Part shown: positions 32,245-40,373 of the stretch, in pieces
Layout of the letters: every line of letters starts with the position of its first letter
Numbering within the stretch: the stretch's first letter is position 1
Source: CAZVAR01 sp964625225
Lineage (GTDB): Bacteria; Pseudomonadota; Alphaproteobacteria; JAJUGE01
Reading direction: 5' to 3'
Length of the DNA: 57,463 bases
NCBI GenBank assembly: GCA_964625225.1
Contig: CAZVAR010000009.1
Span: forward strand, 1-57,463
Translations under genes and position numbers: made by a program
The notes under the pieces: model-generated
What the model saw: the letters and a program-made list of their open reading frames with translations, nothing else
Database searches by the model: none
Told to the model about the DNA's origin: nothing

Positions 32245-33273
32245 ATGGAAGCCGAATCCGTCAGGGGCAGCCGACCGGCGCCGGTCGTCGATCCGTTCGG
32301 CCGCGGCATCACCTACCTGCGGGTGTCTGTCACGGACCGGTGCGACTTCCGCTGCGTCTACTGCATGTCGGAGCATATGAGCTTCCTGCCGAAGGCCGAT
32401 CTGCTCACGCTGGAGGAGCTCGACCGGGTCTGCAGCGCGTTCGTCCGCCTCGGCGTCCGGAAGCTGCGCCTGACCGGGGGCGAGCCCCTGGTCCGGCGCA
32501 ATGTCATGACGCTGTTCCGCAGTCTGAGCCGGCATCTCGACGCGGGCGCGCTCGACGAACTGACGGTCACGACCAACGGCAGCCAGCTCGTTCGGTTCGC
32601 GGACGAGCTGCGTGCGTGCGGCGTGCGCCGAGTGAACGTGTCGCTGGACACCTTGGATCCCGATCGGTTCGCCGCGATCACCCGCTGGGGCAAGTTCGAG
32701 CGGGTGATGGACGGGCTCGCTGCGGCCAAGCGTGCCGGGCTCGCGGTCAAGATCAACATGGTCGCGCTGCGTGGCGTCAACGAGGACGAGTTCGATGCGA
32801 TGATCGCCTGGTGCGGCGAGCAGGGCTTCGATCTGGTCATCATCGAGGTCATGCCGATGGGCGACATCGGCGAGGAACGGCTCGATCAATATCTGCCGCT
32901 GTCGATGGTGCGGAGCCGGATCGCCCGGCGCTGGACACTGGACGAGACGGATTACCGCACCGGCGGCCCGGCCCGCTATGCCGTGGTCCGGGAGACCGGT
33001 CGGCGGCTCGGCTTCATCACGCCGCTCACGCACAATTTCTGCGAGTCCTGCAATCGCGTCCGCCTCACCTGCACCGGAACGCTCTATCTGTGTCTCGGCC
33101 AGGAGGATTCGGCCGATCTCCGGACGGTTCTGCGCACAAGCGAGTCCGACGCGTCACTGGAGCAGGCGATCCGGGACGCCATCGCCCGCAAGCCGAAAGG
33201 CCACGACTTCGTCATCGACCGCCGACGCGGCCGCGTCTCGGTGCCGCGCCACATGAGCGTCACCGGCGGCTGA
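32245..33273 (+). CDS. moaA: GTP 3',8-cyclase MoaA (molybdopterin biosynthesis)
   Basis: Radical-SAM enzyme that, with MoaC, converts GTP to cyclic pyranopterin monophosphate, the first step of molybdenum cofactor synthesis. It has 342 residues. The radical-SAM cluster C33-C37-C40 lies in DRCDFRCVYC, followed by LRLTGGEPLVRRN. The second iron-sulfur cluster is in HNFCESCNRVRLTCTGTLYL. The protein ends in Gly-Gly, which is needed for activity in the family. GACGAGGGGC precedes the ATG. Other mo genes are not in the window. Confidence 0.96.
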   Translation: MEAESVRGSRPAPVVDPFGRGITYLRVSVTDRCDFRCVYCMSEHMSFLPKADLLTLEELDRVCSAFVRLGVRKLRLTGGEPLVRRNVMTLFRSLSRHLDAGALDELTVTTNGSQLVRFADELRACGVRRVNVSLDTLDPDRFAAITRWGKFERVMDGLAAAKRAGLAVKINMVALRGVNEDEFDAMIAWCGEQGFDLVIIEVMPMGDIGEERLDQYLPLSMVRSRIARRWTLDETDYRTGGPARYAVVRETGRRLGFITPLTHNFCESCNRVRLTCTGTLYLCLGQEDSADLRTVLRTSESDASLEQAIRDAIARKPKGHDFVIDRRRGRVSVPRHMSVTGG

Positions 33274-33280
33274 GGGCAGG

Positions 33281-33829
33281 ATGCGCCTGCTCATCGCATT
33301 GCTCGCCGCAATGGGGCCGCTGACCGCCGGGGCGGAGACGGCGCACCGCTCGCCCTATGCCGGCATGGAGCCGCGACCGCTCAAGTCGCTGAGCGACCGG
33401 GAGATCGCCGATCTCCGCGCCGGCCGCGGGATGGGCCTTGCCCTTGCGGCCGAGCTGAACGGCTATCCCGGCCCCGCCCACGTGCTGGAGCTGGCCGATG
33501 CTCTCGACCTCACGTCCGATCAGCTCGCGCACGCCCGCGCTCTGCACGAGGCGATGCTGGCCGAAGCCCGTCCGCTCGGTGAGGAGCTCGTCCGGCACGA
33601 GGCCCGGCTCGAGGCGCTGTTCGCGTCCGGCACGATCGATTCGGCGACCCTGGCGGAGCAGGTCGAGGCGATCGGCCGCATCCGGGCCGCGCTCCGTCTC
33701 GCGCACCTGGTCCGGCATCTGAGCATGCGCGACCACCTCACCGCCGAGCAGATTACCGCCTATCGCCGCCTGCGCGGCTACACGTCCGCAGGGGCCGGCG
33801 ATCACGAGCGGCAGCACCATCGGCCCTGA
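33281..33829 (+). CDS. Periplasmic Spy/CpxP-like (LTxxQ) protein
   Basis: A 182-residue exported protein. The N-terminus MRLLIALLAAMGPLTAGAE is a signal peptide, probably cut after TAGA. Two LTxxQ motifs are visible, LTSDQ (about residue 83) and LTAEQ (about 156), joined by long amphipathic helices, the arrangement of Spy/CpxP and of the heavy-metal-resistance family, which act as periplasmic chaperones or metal sensors. Begins seven bases after moaA. No link to molybdenum is established; a metal role is possible. Confidence 0.75.
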   Translation: MRLLIALLAAMGPLTAGAETAHRSPYAGMEPRPLKSLSDREIADLRAGRGMGLALAAELNGYPGPAHVLELADALDLTSDQLAHARALHEAMLAEARPLGEELVRHEARLEALFASGTIDSATLAEQVEAIGRIRAALRLAHLVRHLSMRDHLTAEQITAYRRLRGYTSAGAGDHERQHHRP

Positions 33830-33896
33830 GTGCGGCGTCCCGTGCCGGTGCCGCTCCGGCGCTCTGCGGCAGCGGTGCAAAACGGTCCGAGCGGCT

Positions 33897-33923
33897 GGCG
33901 TCGGGCGACGCCTTGACTATACT
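33897..33923 (+). promoter_or_regulatory. Hairpin and possible -10 before nadK
   Basis: GGCGTC-GGGC-GACGCC (33897-33912) forms a 6-bp stem, followed by TTGACTATACT with a TATACT -10-like element at 33918. The start is 39 bases further. The hairpin may end the moaA transcript. Weak evidence. Confidence 0.3.
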
Positions 33924-33961
33924 CGCGCCGCCGCCGGAGCCCGGCCCAACCGCGGGGAGCG

Positions 33962-34729
33962 ATGCCCGATCTCAAAATGGCGTTCGTCGCCGCTGACTCC
34001 GAGGCGGCGCAGAAAGCGCTCGCGGAGCTGACCGCACGCTATCGGCCGGTGGACCCGGCCGAAGCCGACGTCGTGGTCGCACTCGGCGGCGACGGACTGA
34101 TGCTGGAGACGCTGCATCGCTTCATGGGCGACGGCAAGCCGATCTTCGGCATGCATCGGGGCAGTGTCGGGTTCTTGATGAACAGCTACCGCCTGGACGG
34201 CCTGCCGGACCGGATCGCGCGGGCGAAGCCGGTCGAGCTCAACCCGCTGGAGATGCGCGCGGAGACCATCCGCGGCGAGGTCCGGCACGCCCGTGCGATC
34301 AACGAGGTATCCCTGCTGCGCGAGACCCGGCAGACCGCCAAGATCCGGATCAAGGTCGACGGGGTCGTCCGCCTGGACGAGCTGATCTGCGACGGTGTCA
34401 TGGTAGCGACCCCGGCCGGCAGCACGGCCTACAATCTTTCCGCGCACGGCCCGATCGTCCCGCTCACGGCGCAGGTGCTCTGCCTGACGCCGATCAGCGC
34501 CTTCCGGCCGCGACGCTGGCGCGGCGCGCTGCTGCCGCGCTCGGCGACCGTCGTCTTCGAGGTCCTCGAGGCGGACAAGCGCCCGGTCAGCGCCGTGGCG
34601 GACTACACCGAGGTTCGCGACGTCGCCCTGGTGCATGTCCGCGAGGACAGGAATACGGCCCTGACGCTCCTGTTCGATCCCGAGCACGACCTCGAGGAAC
34701 GGGTGCTCAAGGAGCAGTTCCTGTCGTGA
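33962..34729 (+). CDS. nadK: NAD kinase
   Basis: Makes NADP from NAD and ATP. It has 255 residues. The nucleotide motif ALGGDGLMLETLH (GGDG at 42-45), the GMHRGSVGFLMNSY stretch, the INEVSLLR block and the TPAGSTAYNLSAHGPIVPL signature place it in the NadK family, with Asp44 as the expected catalytic residue. Slightly short for the family (usually 260-300), with a compact N-terminal domain. It overlaps the next gene's GTG by four bases. Confidence 0.95.
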   Translation: MPDLKMAFVAADSEAAQKALAELTARYRPVDPAEADVVVALGGDGLMLETLHRFMGDGKPIFGMHRGSVGFLMNSYRLDGLPDRIARAKPVELNPLEMRAETIRGEVRHARAINEVSLLRETRQTAKIRIKVDGVVRLDELICDGVMVATPAGSTAYNLSAHGPIVPLTAQVLCLTPISAFRPRRWRGALLPRSATVVFEVLEADKRPVSAVADYTEVRDVALVHVREDRNTALTLLFDPEHDLEERVLKEQFLS

Positions 34730-35829
34730 CGCGTCGGCGGCCCGCCTGGGTACGGAAGTTCCCTCTCCTCCTGAAGACAGTCGCCATCGGCGCGGCCGGC
34801 GGTGCCCTGTTCACCTGGCTGGGCACGCCCCTGCCCTGGATGCTCGGGGCGCTGATCTTCACGTCCGGCTTGGCTATCGCCGGCATGGATCTCTACACCC
34901 CGCCCGAGTTTCGGCGCGTGATGATGGCCGTGCTCGGCGTCCTGCTCGGGAGCACCTTTTCGCCGAACCTGATGGACCAGATCGGCACCTGGCCCGTCAC
35001 GCTGGCCGGGATGCTGCTCTACGTCGTGGCGGGCGGCGGCCTGGCCATGCTCTTCTTCCAGCGCGTCGGCCGATTCAACGGCCCGACCGCGTTCTTCGCC
35101 GCGGCTCCGGGCGGTCTGAGCGAAATGATGCTGCTCGGGCCGGCGATGGGTGGCGACGAACGCCAGATCACCCTGGTCCACGCCACCCGCATCGTCCTCG
35201 TCATCCTGATCCTGCCGCCCGCCTTCCGGTATGCGGCCGGCTATGAACCGCCGACGGATCTCGGCTCGGGCGGGACGATCTTCGCCATGGCCGCCTACGA
35301 TCTCGTTCTCCTGGTCGTCGCCGGCGTGCTCGGACTGCTGGTCGGCCGACGCCTCCGGCTGCCGGCGCCGCAGATGACGGGGCCGATGCTGCTGAGCGCC
35401 GCGATTCACGTCGGCGGCCTGACGACCGCGAAGCCGCCCTACGAGCTGCTGGCGATCGCCCAGGTCATCATCGGCTGCGGCGCCGGCGCGCGCTTCGCGG
35501 GCGTGAGCTGGGTTACGCTCGCACGCCCGCTGATTCTGTCGATGATCTCGACGGTCGGCCTGGTGGGCCTGGCCGCGTTGTTCGCCCTGGTGTTCTCCTG
35601 GCTGACCGGCCTCGATTTCAAGGCGATCCTGCTGGCCTACTCGCCGGGCGGATTCGCCGAGATGAACCTGATCGCGCTCTCGCTCGGGATCGAGGTCGCG
35701 TTCGTCGCGACCCACCACACGGCCCGGATATTCCTCGTGGTGACGCTCGCCGTGTGGCTCTCCGGCCTGCTTTGGAAGAGGGGCCCGCTCTGCCACGACG
35801 GGGAGCCGGCAGAGACCGCCCGCCGGTGA
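34726..35829 (+). CDS. AbrB-type integral membrane protein
   Basis: A 367-residue membrane protein with about ten to eleven segments (for example MMMAVLGVLLGSTFSPNLMD, VTLAGMLLYVVAGGGLAMLF and LILSMISTVGLVGLAALFAL). Two similar halves with the marker FNGPTAFFAAAPGGLSEMML in the first and YSPGGFAEMNLIALSLG in the second identify the AbrB duplication family, sometimes annotated as 'ammonia monooxygenase regulator'. Real function unknown; possibly a transporter. Starts with GTG inside the nadK stop, so it is translationally coupled. Confidence 0.85.
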   Translation: MTRRRPAWVRKFPLLLKTVAIGAAGGALFTWLGTPLPWMLGALIFTSGLAIAGMDLYTPPEFRRVMMAVLGVLLGSTFSPNLMDQIGTWPVTLAGMLLYVVAGGGLAMLFFQRVGRFNGPTAFFAAAPGGLSEMMLLGPAMGGDERQITLVHATRIVLVILILPPAFRYAAGYEPPTDLGSGGTIFAMAAYDLVLLVVAGVLGLLVGRRLRLPAPQMTGPMLLSAAIHVGGLTTAKPPYELLAIAQVIIGCGAGARFAGVSWVTLARPLILSMISTVGLVGLAALFALVFSWLTGLDFKAILLAYSPGGFAEMNLIALSLGIEVAFVATHHTARIFLVVTLAVWLSGLLWKRGPLCHDGEPAETARR

Positions 35830-35835
35830 GGTTTA

Positions 35836-35859
35836 GGGGCACGGCTGCTGCCGCGCCCC
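35836..35859. terminator. Bidirectional terminator between converging genes
   Basis: A stem with nine pairs and one mismatch and a four-base loop, GGGGC at 35836 to GCCCC ending 35859, between the AbrB-type gene and the converging CMD gene, 7 bases after the first stop. Tracts of CTATTTC follow on the plus strand. Confidence 0.5.
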
Positions 35860-35875
35860 GCCCCGCTATTTCCCG

Positions 35876-36280
35876 CTATTTCTTGTCGATTTCGGCGAAG
35901 ACCTCGCGGCCGGTTCGGAACGCCTCGACCGCGGCCGGCACGCCGGCATAGACCCCGACCTGCAGGAACACCTCCTTGATCTCGTCGCGGGTCAGCCCGT
36001 TGTTGAGCGCGCCGCGGAGATGCAGCTTGAGTTCGTGCGTGCGGCCGAGCGCGCTCAGCAGCGCCAGGTTGATGATGCTGCGCGTCTTGCGGTCGAGCCC
36101 GTCCCGACACCAGACCGTGCCCCAGCAATACTCCGTCACGAACTGCTGCAGGTCGTGGCTGAACGGGTCGTCGGCACCCTGTCGGATCGCGGGCTCGACA
36201 TAATGGTCGCCGAGGACCTCGCGCCGTACCTGGAGACCCTTCTTGAAGCCTTCCGTCTGATCGTATTTGGAGGTGTCCAT
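35876..36280 (-). CDS. Carboxymuconolactone decarboxylase family protein
   Basis: A 134-residue protein of the CMD/AhpD-like fold. From the ATG at 36280 it reads MDTSKYDQTEGFKKGLQVRR, then the CWGTVWCRDGLDRKTRSI block that corresponds to the 4-carboxymuconolactone decarboxylase PcaC core, and NGLTRDEIKEVFLQVGVYAG near the end. GAGAGG lies eight bases before the start. AhpD-type CxxC is absent: this is the PcaC-like type. No aromatic catabolism genes lie nearby, so the substrate is unknown. Confidence 0.87.
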   Translation of the reverse strand: MDTSKYDQTEGFKKGLQVRREVLGDHYVEPAIRQGADDPFSHDLQQFVTEYCWGTVWCRDGLDRKTRSIINLALLSALGRTHELKLHLRGALNNGLTRDEIKEVFLQVGVYAGVPAAVEAFRTGREVFAEIDKK

Positions 36281-36491
36281 GATGTGCCTCTCCCTCTCGA
36301 GCGGATTGCCCGGAACCGCCATGAAACCCCGAGCGACCCGGACGGGGCAAGCGCCCCCTCGAATCGACGCCGGGATCGGGCGGCTGCGGCGGGGATCTGC
36401 GGCCGGGCCAACGCGCCGTTCGTCGGGGCACCCGGAGCGAACGGTGAGAGACGCCGAAGCCCCCGTCGCCTGCGATGCCGATCACGCTCCG

Positions 36492-36550
36492 CCCGGGACA
36501 TCAGCCGCCGCCTGCGGCTTACGGCATCGACCGTCCGAGGATGTCCCGGG
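36492..36550. repeat. Three-branched inverted-repeat element
   Basis: Outer 11-bp perfect repeat CCCGGGACATC (36492-36502) and GATGTCCCGGG (36540-36550). Inside it are two smaller hairpins: AGCCGC/GCGGCT at 36503-36519 and ACGG/CCGT at 36521-36534. It can fold as a three-way junction. It lies 25 bases after the sugar transferase stop (minus strand) and 212 before the CMD gene; no T-run follows. May be a terminator, a stable 3' end or a structured regulatory RNA. Confidence 0.5.
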
Positions 36551-36574
36551 ACCGGCTCGGATGCGGCAAGGACC

Positions 36575-37249
36575 TCAATAGGCACCTCGCGCCCTGAGCA
36601 CCACGCCGACGGTGCGCAGCAGGATCGCAAGATCGAGGCGTAGCGACCGACTGCGGACATACTGCAGATCGAATTCCAGCCGTTCGGCGAAGGTCGTCCC
36701 GTTCCGGCCGGAGACCTGCCATAAGCCGGTGATCCCGGGCAGCACGGACAGGATCGTCGCCGCGCGGGCGCGCCCCATTTCCGGCAGCTCCTGCGGCAGG
36801 TAGCACCGGGGGCCGACCAGGCTCATCTCGCCCTTGATGACGTTGAGGAGCTGCGGCAGCTCGTCCAGGCTGTAGCGGCGCAGGATGCGGCCGAGCGGCG
36901 TCACCCGCGGGTCGTGCCGGAGCTTCTTGTAGACCGCGTATTCGGTGCGCGCCGCAGGGTTGTCCCGCAGATAGGCGGCAAGCCGCGCCTCCGCGTCCAC
37001 GACCATCGTCCGGAACTTGTAGGCGCGGAATACGCGGCCCTCGCGGCCGACCCGCGGCTGCGCGAACAGCGCCGGCCCCGGCGAGGCTAGCCGGACGGCG
37101 ACGAAGATCGCCACCAACACCGGCGCGAGCAGTATGAGCATCGCCACCGCGAGTGTCAGATCGAGCGCACGCTTCCCGTTGAGCGCCGGTCGGTTCCGGC
37201 GTGCCTCGACGGTCGGGCGTATCGCCGTGGATGCAAACGAAGCCGACAT
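36575..37249 (-). CDS. Bacterial sugar transferase (exopolysaccharide initiation)
   Basis: Transfers a sugar phosphate from a nucleotide sugar to undecaprenyl phosphate, the first step of capsule or exopolysaccharide assembly (WcaJ/ExoY type). It has 224 residues from the ATG at 37249. The N-terminal membrane helix is ALDLTLAVAMLILLAPVLVA; it is followed by the conserved RVGREGRVFRAYKFRTMVVD, LGRILRRYSLDELPQLLNVI and GLWQVSGRNGTTFAERLEFD, family hallmarks. This is the short soluble-plus-one-helix form, not the five-helix WcaJ. It stands alone; no other glycosyltransferases for such a pathway are adjacent. Confidence 0.92.
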   Translation of the reverse strand: MSASFASTAIRPTVEARRNRPALNGKRALDLTLAVAMLILLAPVLVAIFVAVRLASPGPALFAQPRVGREGRVFRAYKFRTMVVDAEARLAAYLRDNPAARTEYAVYKKLRHDPRVTPLGRILRRYSLDELPQLLNVIKGEMSLVGPRCYLPQELPEMGRARAATILSVLPGITGLWQVSGRNGTTFAERLEFDLQYVRSRSLRLDLAILLRTVGVVLRARGAY

Positions 37250-37633
37250 AACCTGTCTCTCTCTGCCCTGCTTGGCGTCCTGCTGCCGGGCCAACAGCAA
37301 GCCACATGCCACCCGCGCGATGCGCGATGGCCGGCGCAAATGCGTGATTCGGGACGGAACGACCGGCTCGAGCGGCATCGGAACGGGAAGCCGCGTCGCG
37401 TTTTGCTAAAATTTTTGCGAATTGCAATTGGCGTCGTCGCGCGAAAGTGCTTGGCTGTGCACGGTTTCGGCGCCTAACCTGCGGTCGTGAATTCCGCAAC
37501 GGCTATCGGGCGGTTACGCCGGCAGATGGATCGACCGAATCAGTTATCGCGGACCGTGTCGCCCAGTGCCTCGCCGGTCGCGACGGTAGTGCGCTTGGCC
37601 CGAAACTGCTGACCTGCCTCCCTGTCTCGACAT
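37250..37633. other. Intergenic gap, 384 bases, with AT-rich patch
   Basis: Divergent region between the sugar transferase and the efflux membrane-fusion gene. An AT-rich patch at 37401-37430 (TTTTGCTAAAATTTTTGCG, then the palindrome AATTGCAATT at 37420-37429) stands out in this GC-rich window and probably holds promoters. A small open frame at 37447-37668 shows no recognisable features and I do not call it. Confidence 0.5.
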
Positions 37634-38797
37634 ATGCCCAGACCAGCGATCGCCAAGCAGATCGGTGAGGCACCTTCGAGCGAAGCGGCCCCGCCGTCCA
37701 CGGCCCGCCCACGCCGTTCTCTACTGCGCCCCCGTAATCTGCTGATCGCCGCGGTTGCCGGCGCCGTTCTCGTGCTGGGCGGCATCGAGCTCCATCAGCG
37801 CCTCACCCACGTCTACGAGTACGATGCACGGATCACCGCCGATCTCGTGACGGTCAGCAGCCGCGTGAACGGCTGGCTCACCGCACTGCCGATAATGGAA
37901 GGCGACCGCATTGCCGCCGGCGATACTCTGGCTGTCATCGACAGCCGGGCCTCGGCGTTGCGCGTCCAGGCGCTCGAAGCGCAGCTGCGCGGCCTCGAGG
38001 CGGAGCGCACGCGGCTTCTGGCGCAGCGTCGACTGATCGAGGATCAGATCGCCGCGCGTGCGCAATCGCGCCAGTCCGCCGTGTCCGCATCGACGGCGGC
38101 CAAGGCCGCACTCGAGGCCGAACTCGCGCTCGCGCGCTCGGAGCTCGAGCGGGCCGAAGCGCTCTACCAGCGGCGCGTGATCTCCAACCGGGAAGTGGAC
38201 CGCGCCCGGGCCGAGCTGCGCAAGCTCCAGAGCGATCTGAAGAAGGCCGACGCCGAGATTCAGGGTGCCCGCAGCGAGGTCGAGGAGGTCCGGGTGGAGG
38301 TGGTCCGCCTGGACGTGATCGACAGCGAGATCGACATGCTCGCCTCTCAGGCGGAGCGGGTCGCGGCGGAACTGGGTCAGCAGAAGATCGATCTCGAGGA
38401 CCGCACCATCCGCAGCCCGATCAACGGGATCGTCGACCGCACCTTCGTCGAGGCGGGCGAATATGTGAGCGCCGGTCAGCGGATCGCGCTCGTTCACGAC
38501 CCCGAGCGGCTCTGGGTCGAGGCGAATGTCAAGGAAACCCAGATCCGCCGGCTGAAACCCGGCCAGCCGGTCGAAGTGACCGTCGACGCCTACCCCGGCC
38601 GCACCTTCATCGGACGCGTCGAGCGCATCGGCAGCAGCACGACCAGCAATTTCGCCCTCTTGCCCACCCCCAACCCGAGCGGCAACTTCACCAAGATTAC
38701 CCAGCGGGTGCCCGTCCGAATTGCCATCGAGCAAACGGATGCGGTCCTGTCTCCGGGAATGATGGTGGAGGTCAATATTGACGTCCGAGACCGTTGA
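37634..38797 (+). CDS. EmrA/HlyD-type efflux membrane-fusion protein
   Basis: Periplasmic adaptor of a drug efflux pump. It has 387 residues: a cytoplasmic N-terminus, one membrane helix (about 35-53, LLIAAVAGAVLVLGGIEL), a lipoyl half (YDARITADLVTVSSRVNGWL), a long coiled-coil hairpin (about 110-245) and the second lipoyl half with RTIRSPINGIVDRTFVEAGE followed by a beta-barrel (VEANVKETQIRRLKPGQPVE). The stop overlaps the start of the transporter gene by 20 bases. This pairing is that of EmrA with EmrB. Confidence 0.92.
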   Translation: MPRPAIAKQIGEAPSSEAAPPSTARPRRSLLRPRNLLIAAVAGAVLVLGGIELHQRLTHVYEYDARITADLVTVSSRVNGWLTALPIMEGDRIAAGDTLAVIDSRASALRVQALEAQLRGLEAERTRLLAQRRLIEDQIAARAQSRQSAVSASTAAKAALEAELALARSELERAEALYQRRVISNREVDRARAELRKLQSDLKKADAEIQGARSEVEEVRVEVVRLDVIDSEIDMLASQAERVAAELGQQKIDLEDRTIRSPINGIVDRTFVEAGEYVSAGQRIALVHDPERLWVEANVKETQIRRLKPGQPVEVTVDAYPGRTFIGRVERIGSSTTSNFALLPTPNPSGNFTKITQRVPVRIAIEQTDAVLSPGMMVEVNIDVRDR

Positions 38798-40373
38798 GGC
38801 TCTCGAGGCCCGTTACGGTCCGGCGTACCGGTGGCTCGTCACCGGGGCGGCAATCCTCGGGATGATCGCGATGGTGCTGTCCTCGACCAGCGTCAGCGTC
38901 GCGGTTCCCGACGTCATGGGCGCCTTCGGGGTCGGCCAGGACGAGGCGCAGTGGCTTGCCACCGCTTTCTTCGCGACGATGACCGCGACCATGCTGGCCA
39001 ACGCTTGGCTCGTCTCGATGGTCGGGCAGCGGATGGTTTTCGTCATCACGCTCCTGCTGTTCGGGCTCGGGGCGATGGTCGGCGGCTTCGCGCCGAACAT
39101 GGAGAGCGTGATTCTTGCGCGGGTGATGCAGGGCGCGGCCGCCGGGATCGTGCAGCCTCTCTCGATGATGACCATCTTCACCGTGTTCCCGCCGGAGCGG
39201 CGGGGCTCGGCGATGGGCATTTTCGGTCTCGGCGTCGTGCTCGCCCCCGCCTTCGGCCCGGCGCTCGGCGGCTGGGCCGTCGATACCTTCAGCTGGCGTG
39301 CGGTCTTCTTCCTGCCGTTGCCGCTCTGCGCGGTGGCGCTGCTGCTCGGCTCCATCTTCATGCCGACCCGCAACCCGGCGCAGCCGCGGCGCTCGTTCGA
39401 CTGGGTCGGCATCCTGCTGCTCTGCACCGCCCTCACCTGCACGCTGAACGGCCTCGCCAGCGGCCAGCGGGAAGGATGGCATTCCGATTTCATCGTCGGC
39501 CAGCTCGCGATCGGCGTCGCCGCCGCGATCGGCTTCGCCGCCTGGCAGCTCACCGCCCGCGCGCCCCTGCTCGACATCGGGCTGTTCGCGAACCCGCAGT
39601 TCGCCTCGGCTGCCGTGGTCGGCTTCATTTTCGGCTTCGGGATGTTCGGCTCGATCTACATCACCGCGGTCTTCCTGCAGACGGTGCAGGGCTACACGGC
39701 GACGCGCGCCGGCATGCTCCTGATCCCGGGCGGCATGATGATGGCCATGGTGTTCCCGTTGTCCGGCCGGTTGGCCGACGCGATCCCGGTGCACTTTCCG
39801 GTCATGGTCGGCCTCGCGATCTTCGGGATCGGCTTCCTGATGATGGCGTCCGCGGACGCCAACACTCCCTTCTGGACCTTTGTCGGCTACACGCTCGTCA
39901 ACCGGCTCGGGCTGGCGCTGACGATGACGCCGCTCAATACCGGGGCGCTGCGGGCGCTCCGCCCGGATCAGGTGAGTCAGGGGTCGGGCGCGATCAATTT
40001 CTGCCGCATGCTGGGCGGCGCCTGCGGCGTCAACCTGCTGGTCGTCTGGCTCGAGATGCGAACGCGGCTCTACAGCGACGCGCTGACCGCCACTCAAACG
40101 TTCGGGAACGAGGCCAGCCGCGAGCTGCTGCGCTCCGTCGAGGAGATCCTTGCCGCCTCCGGCGTGTCGGAGGCGCACCAGACGTCCGGAGCGCTCCACT
40201 ATCTCGGGCAGGTCGTCTACGCCCAGGCCAGCATGCTGGGTTTCCAGGACACCTTCCTTGCGGCGGCGGCGATCGCCTTCGCGGCCGTGCTGCCTGCCTG
40301 GATCATGGGCCGCGCCCGGCTCCCGGCGCCGCGGCCCGCCTCGGGGCCGCACATTGCGCCTATTTCGCGATGA
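38778..40373 (+). CDS. EmrB/QacA-type major facilitator efflux transporter
   Basis: Inner membrane drug:proton antiporter of the DHA2 (14-helix) family. It has 531 residues from the TTG at 38778, chosen because GGAGG lies six bases upstream and the reading frame begins with MTSETVEALEARYGPAYRWL. Marker segments are SVAVPDVMGAFGVGQDEAQW (motif of helix 1), LARVMQGAAAGIVQPLSM and the motif GPALGGWAVDTFSWRAVFFL typical of DHA2. Works with the preceding EmrA-type adaptor. Its 3' end overlaps the converging acyl-CoA dehydrogenase gene by 14 bases. Confidence 0.92.
   Translation: MTSETVEALEARYGPAYRWLVTGAAILGMIAMVLSSTSVSVAVPDVMGAFGVGQDEAQWLATAFFATMTATMLANAWLVSMVGQRMVFVITLLLFGLGAMVGGFAPNMESVILARVMQGAAAGIVQPLSMMTIFTVFPPERRGSAMGIFGLGVVLAPAFGPALGGWAVDTFSWRAVFFLPLPLCAVALLLGSIFMPTRNPAQPRRSFDWVGILLLCTALTCTLNGLASGQREGWHSDFIVGQLAIGVAAAIGFAAWQLTARAPLLDIGLFANPQFASAAVVGFIFGFGMFGSIYITAVFLQTVQGYTATRAGMLLIPGGMMMAMVFPLSGRLADAIPVHFPVMVGLAIFGIGFLMMASADANTPFWTFVGYTLVNRLGLALTMTPLNTGALRALRPDQVSQGSGAINFCRMLGGACGVNLLVVWLEMRTRLYSDALTATQTFGNEASRELLRSVEEILAASGVSEAHQTSGALHYLGQVVYAQASMLGFQDTFLAAAAIAFAAVLPAWIMGRARLPAPRPASGPHIAPISR

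Noticed and set aside
36281..36574. A gene between the CMD and sugar transferase genes
   Set aside because: Open frames there are extensions or shadows; only the inverted-repeat element stands out.
37447..37668. 73-codon plus-strand open frame in the 384-base gap
   Set aside because: No domain, no clear ribosome site and it overlaps the start of the efflux adaptor gene.
40360..40373. 14-base overlap of the efflux transporter and acyl-CoA dehydrogenase 3' ends as something unusual
   Set aside because: Convergent gene ends often overlap slightly in compact GC-rich genomes.
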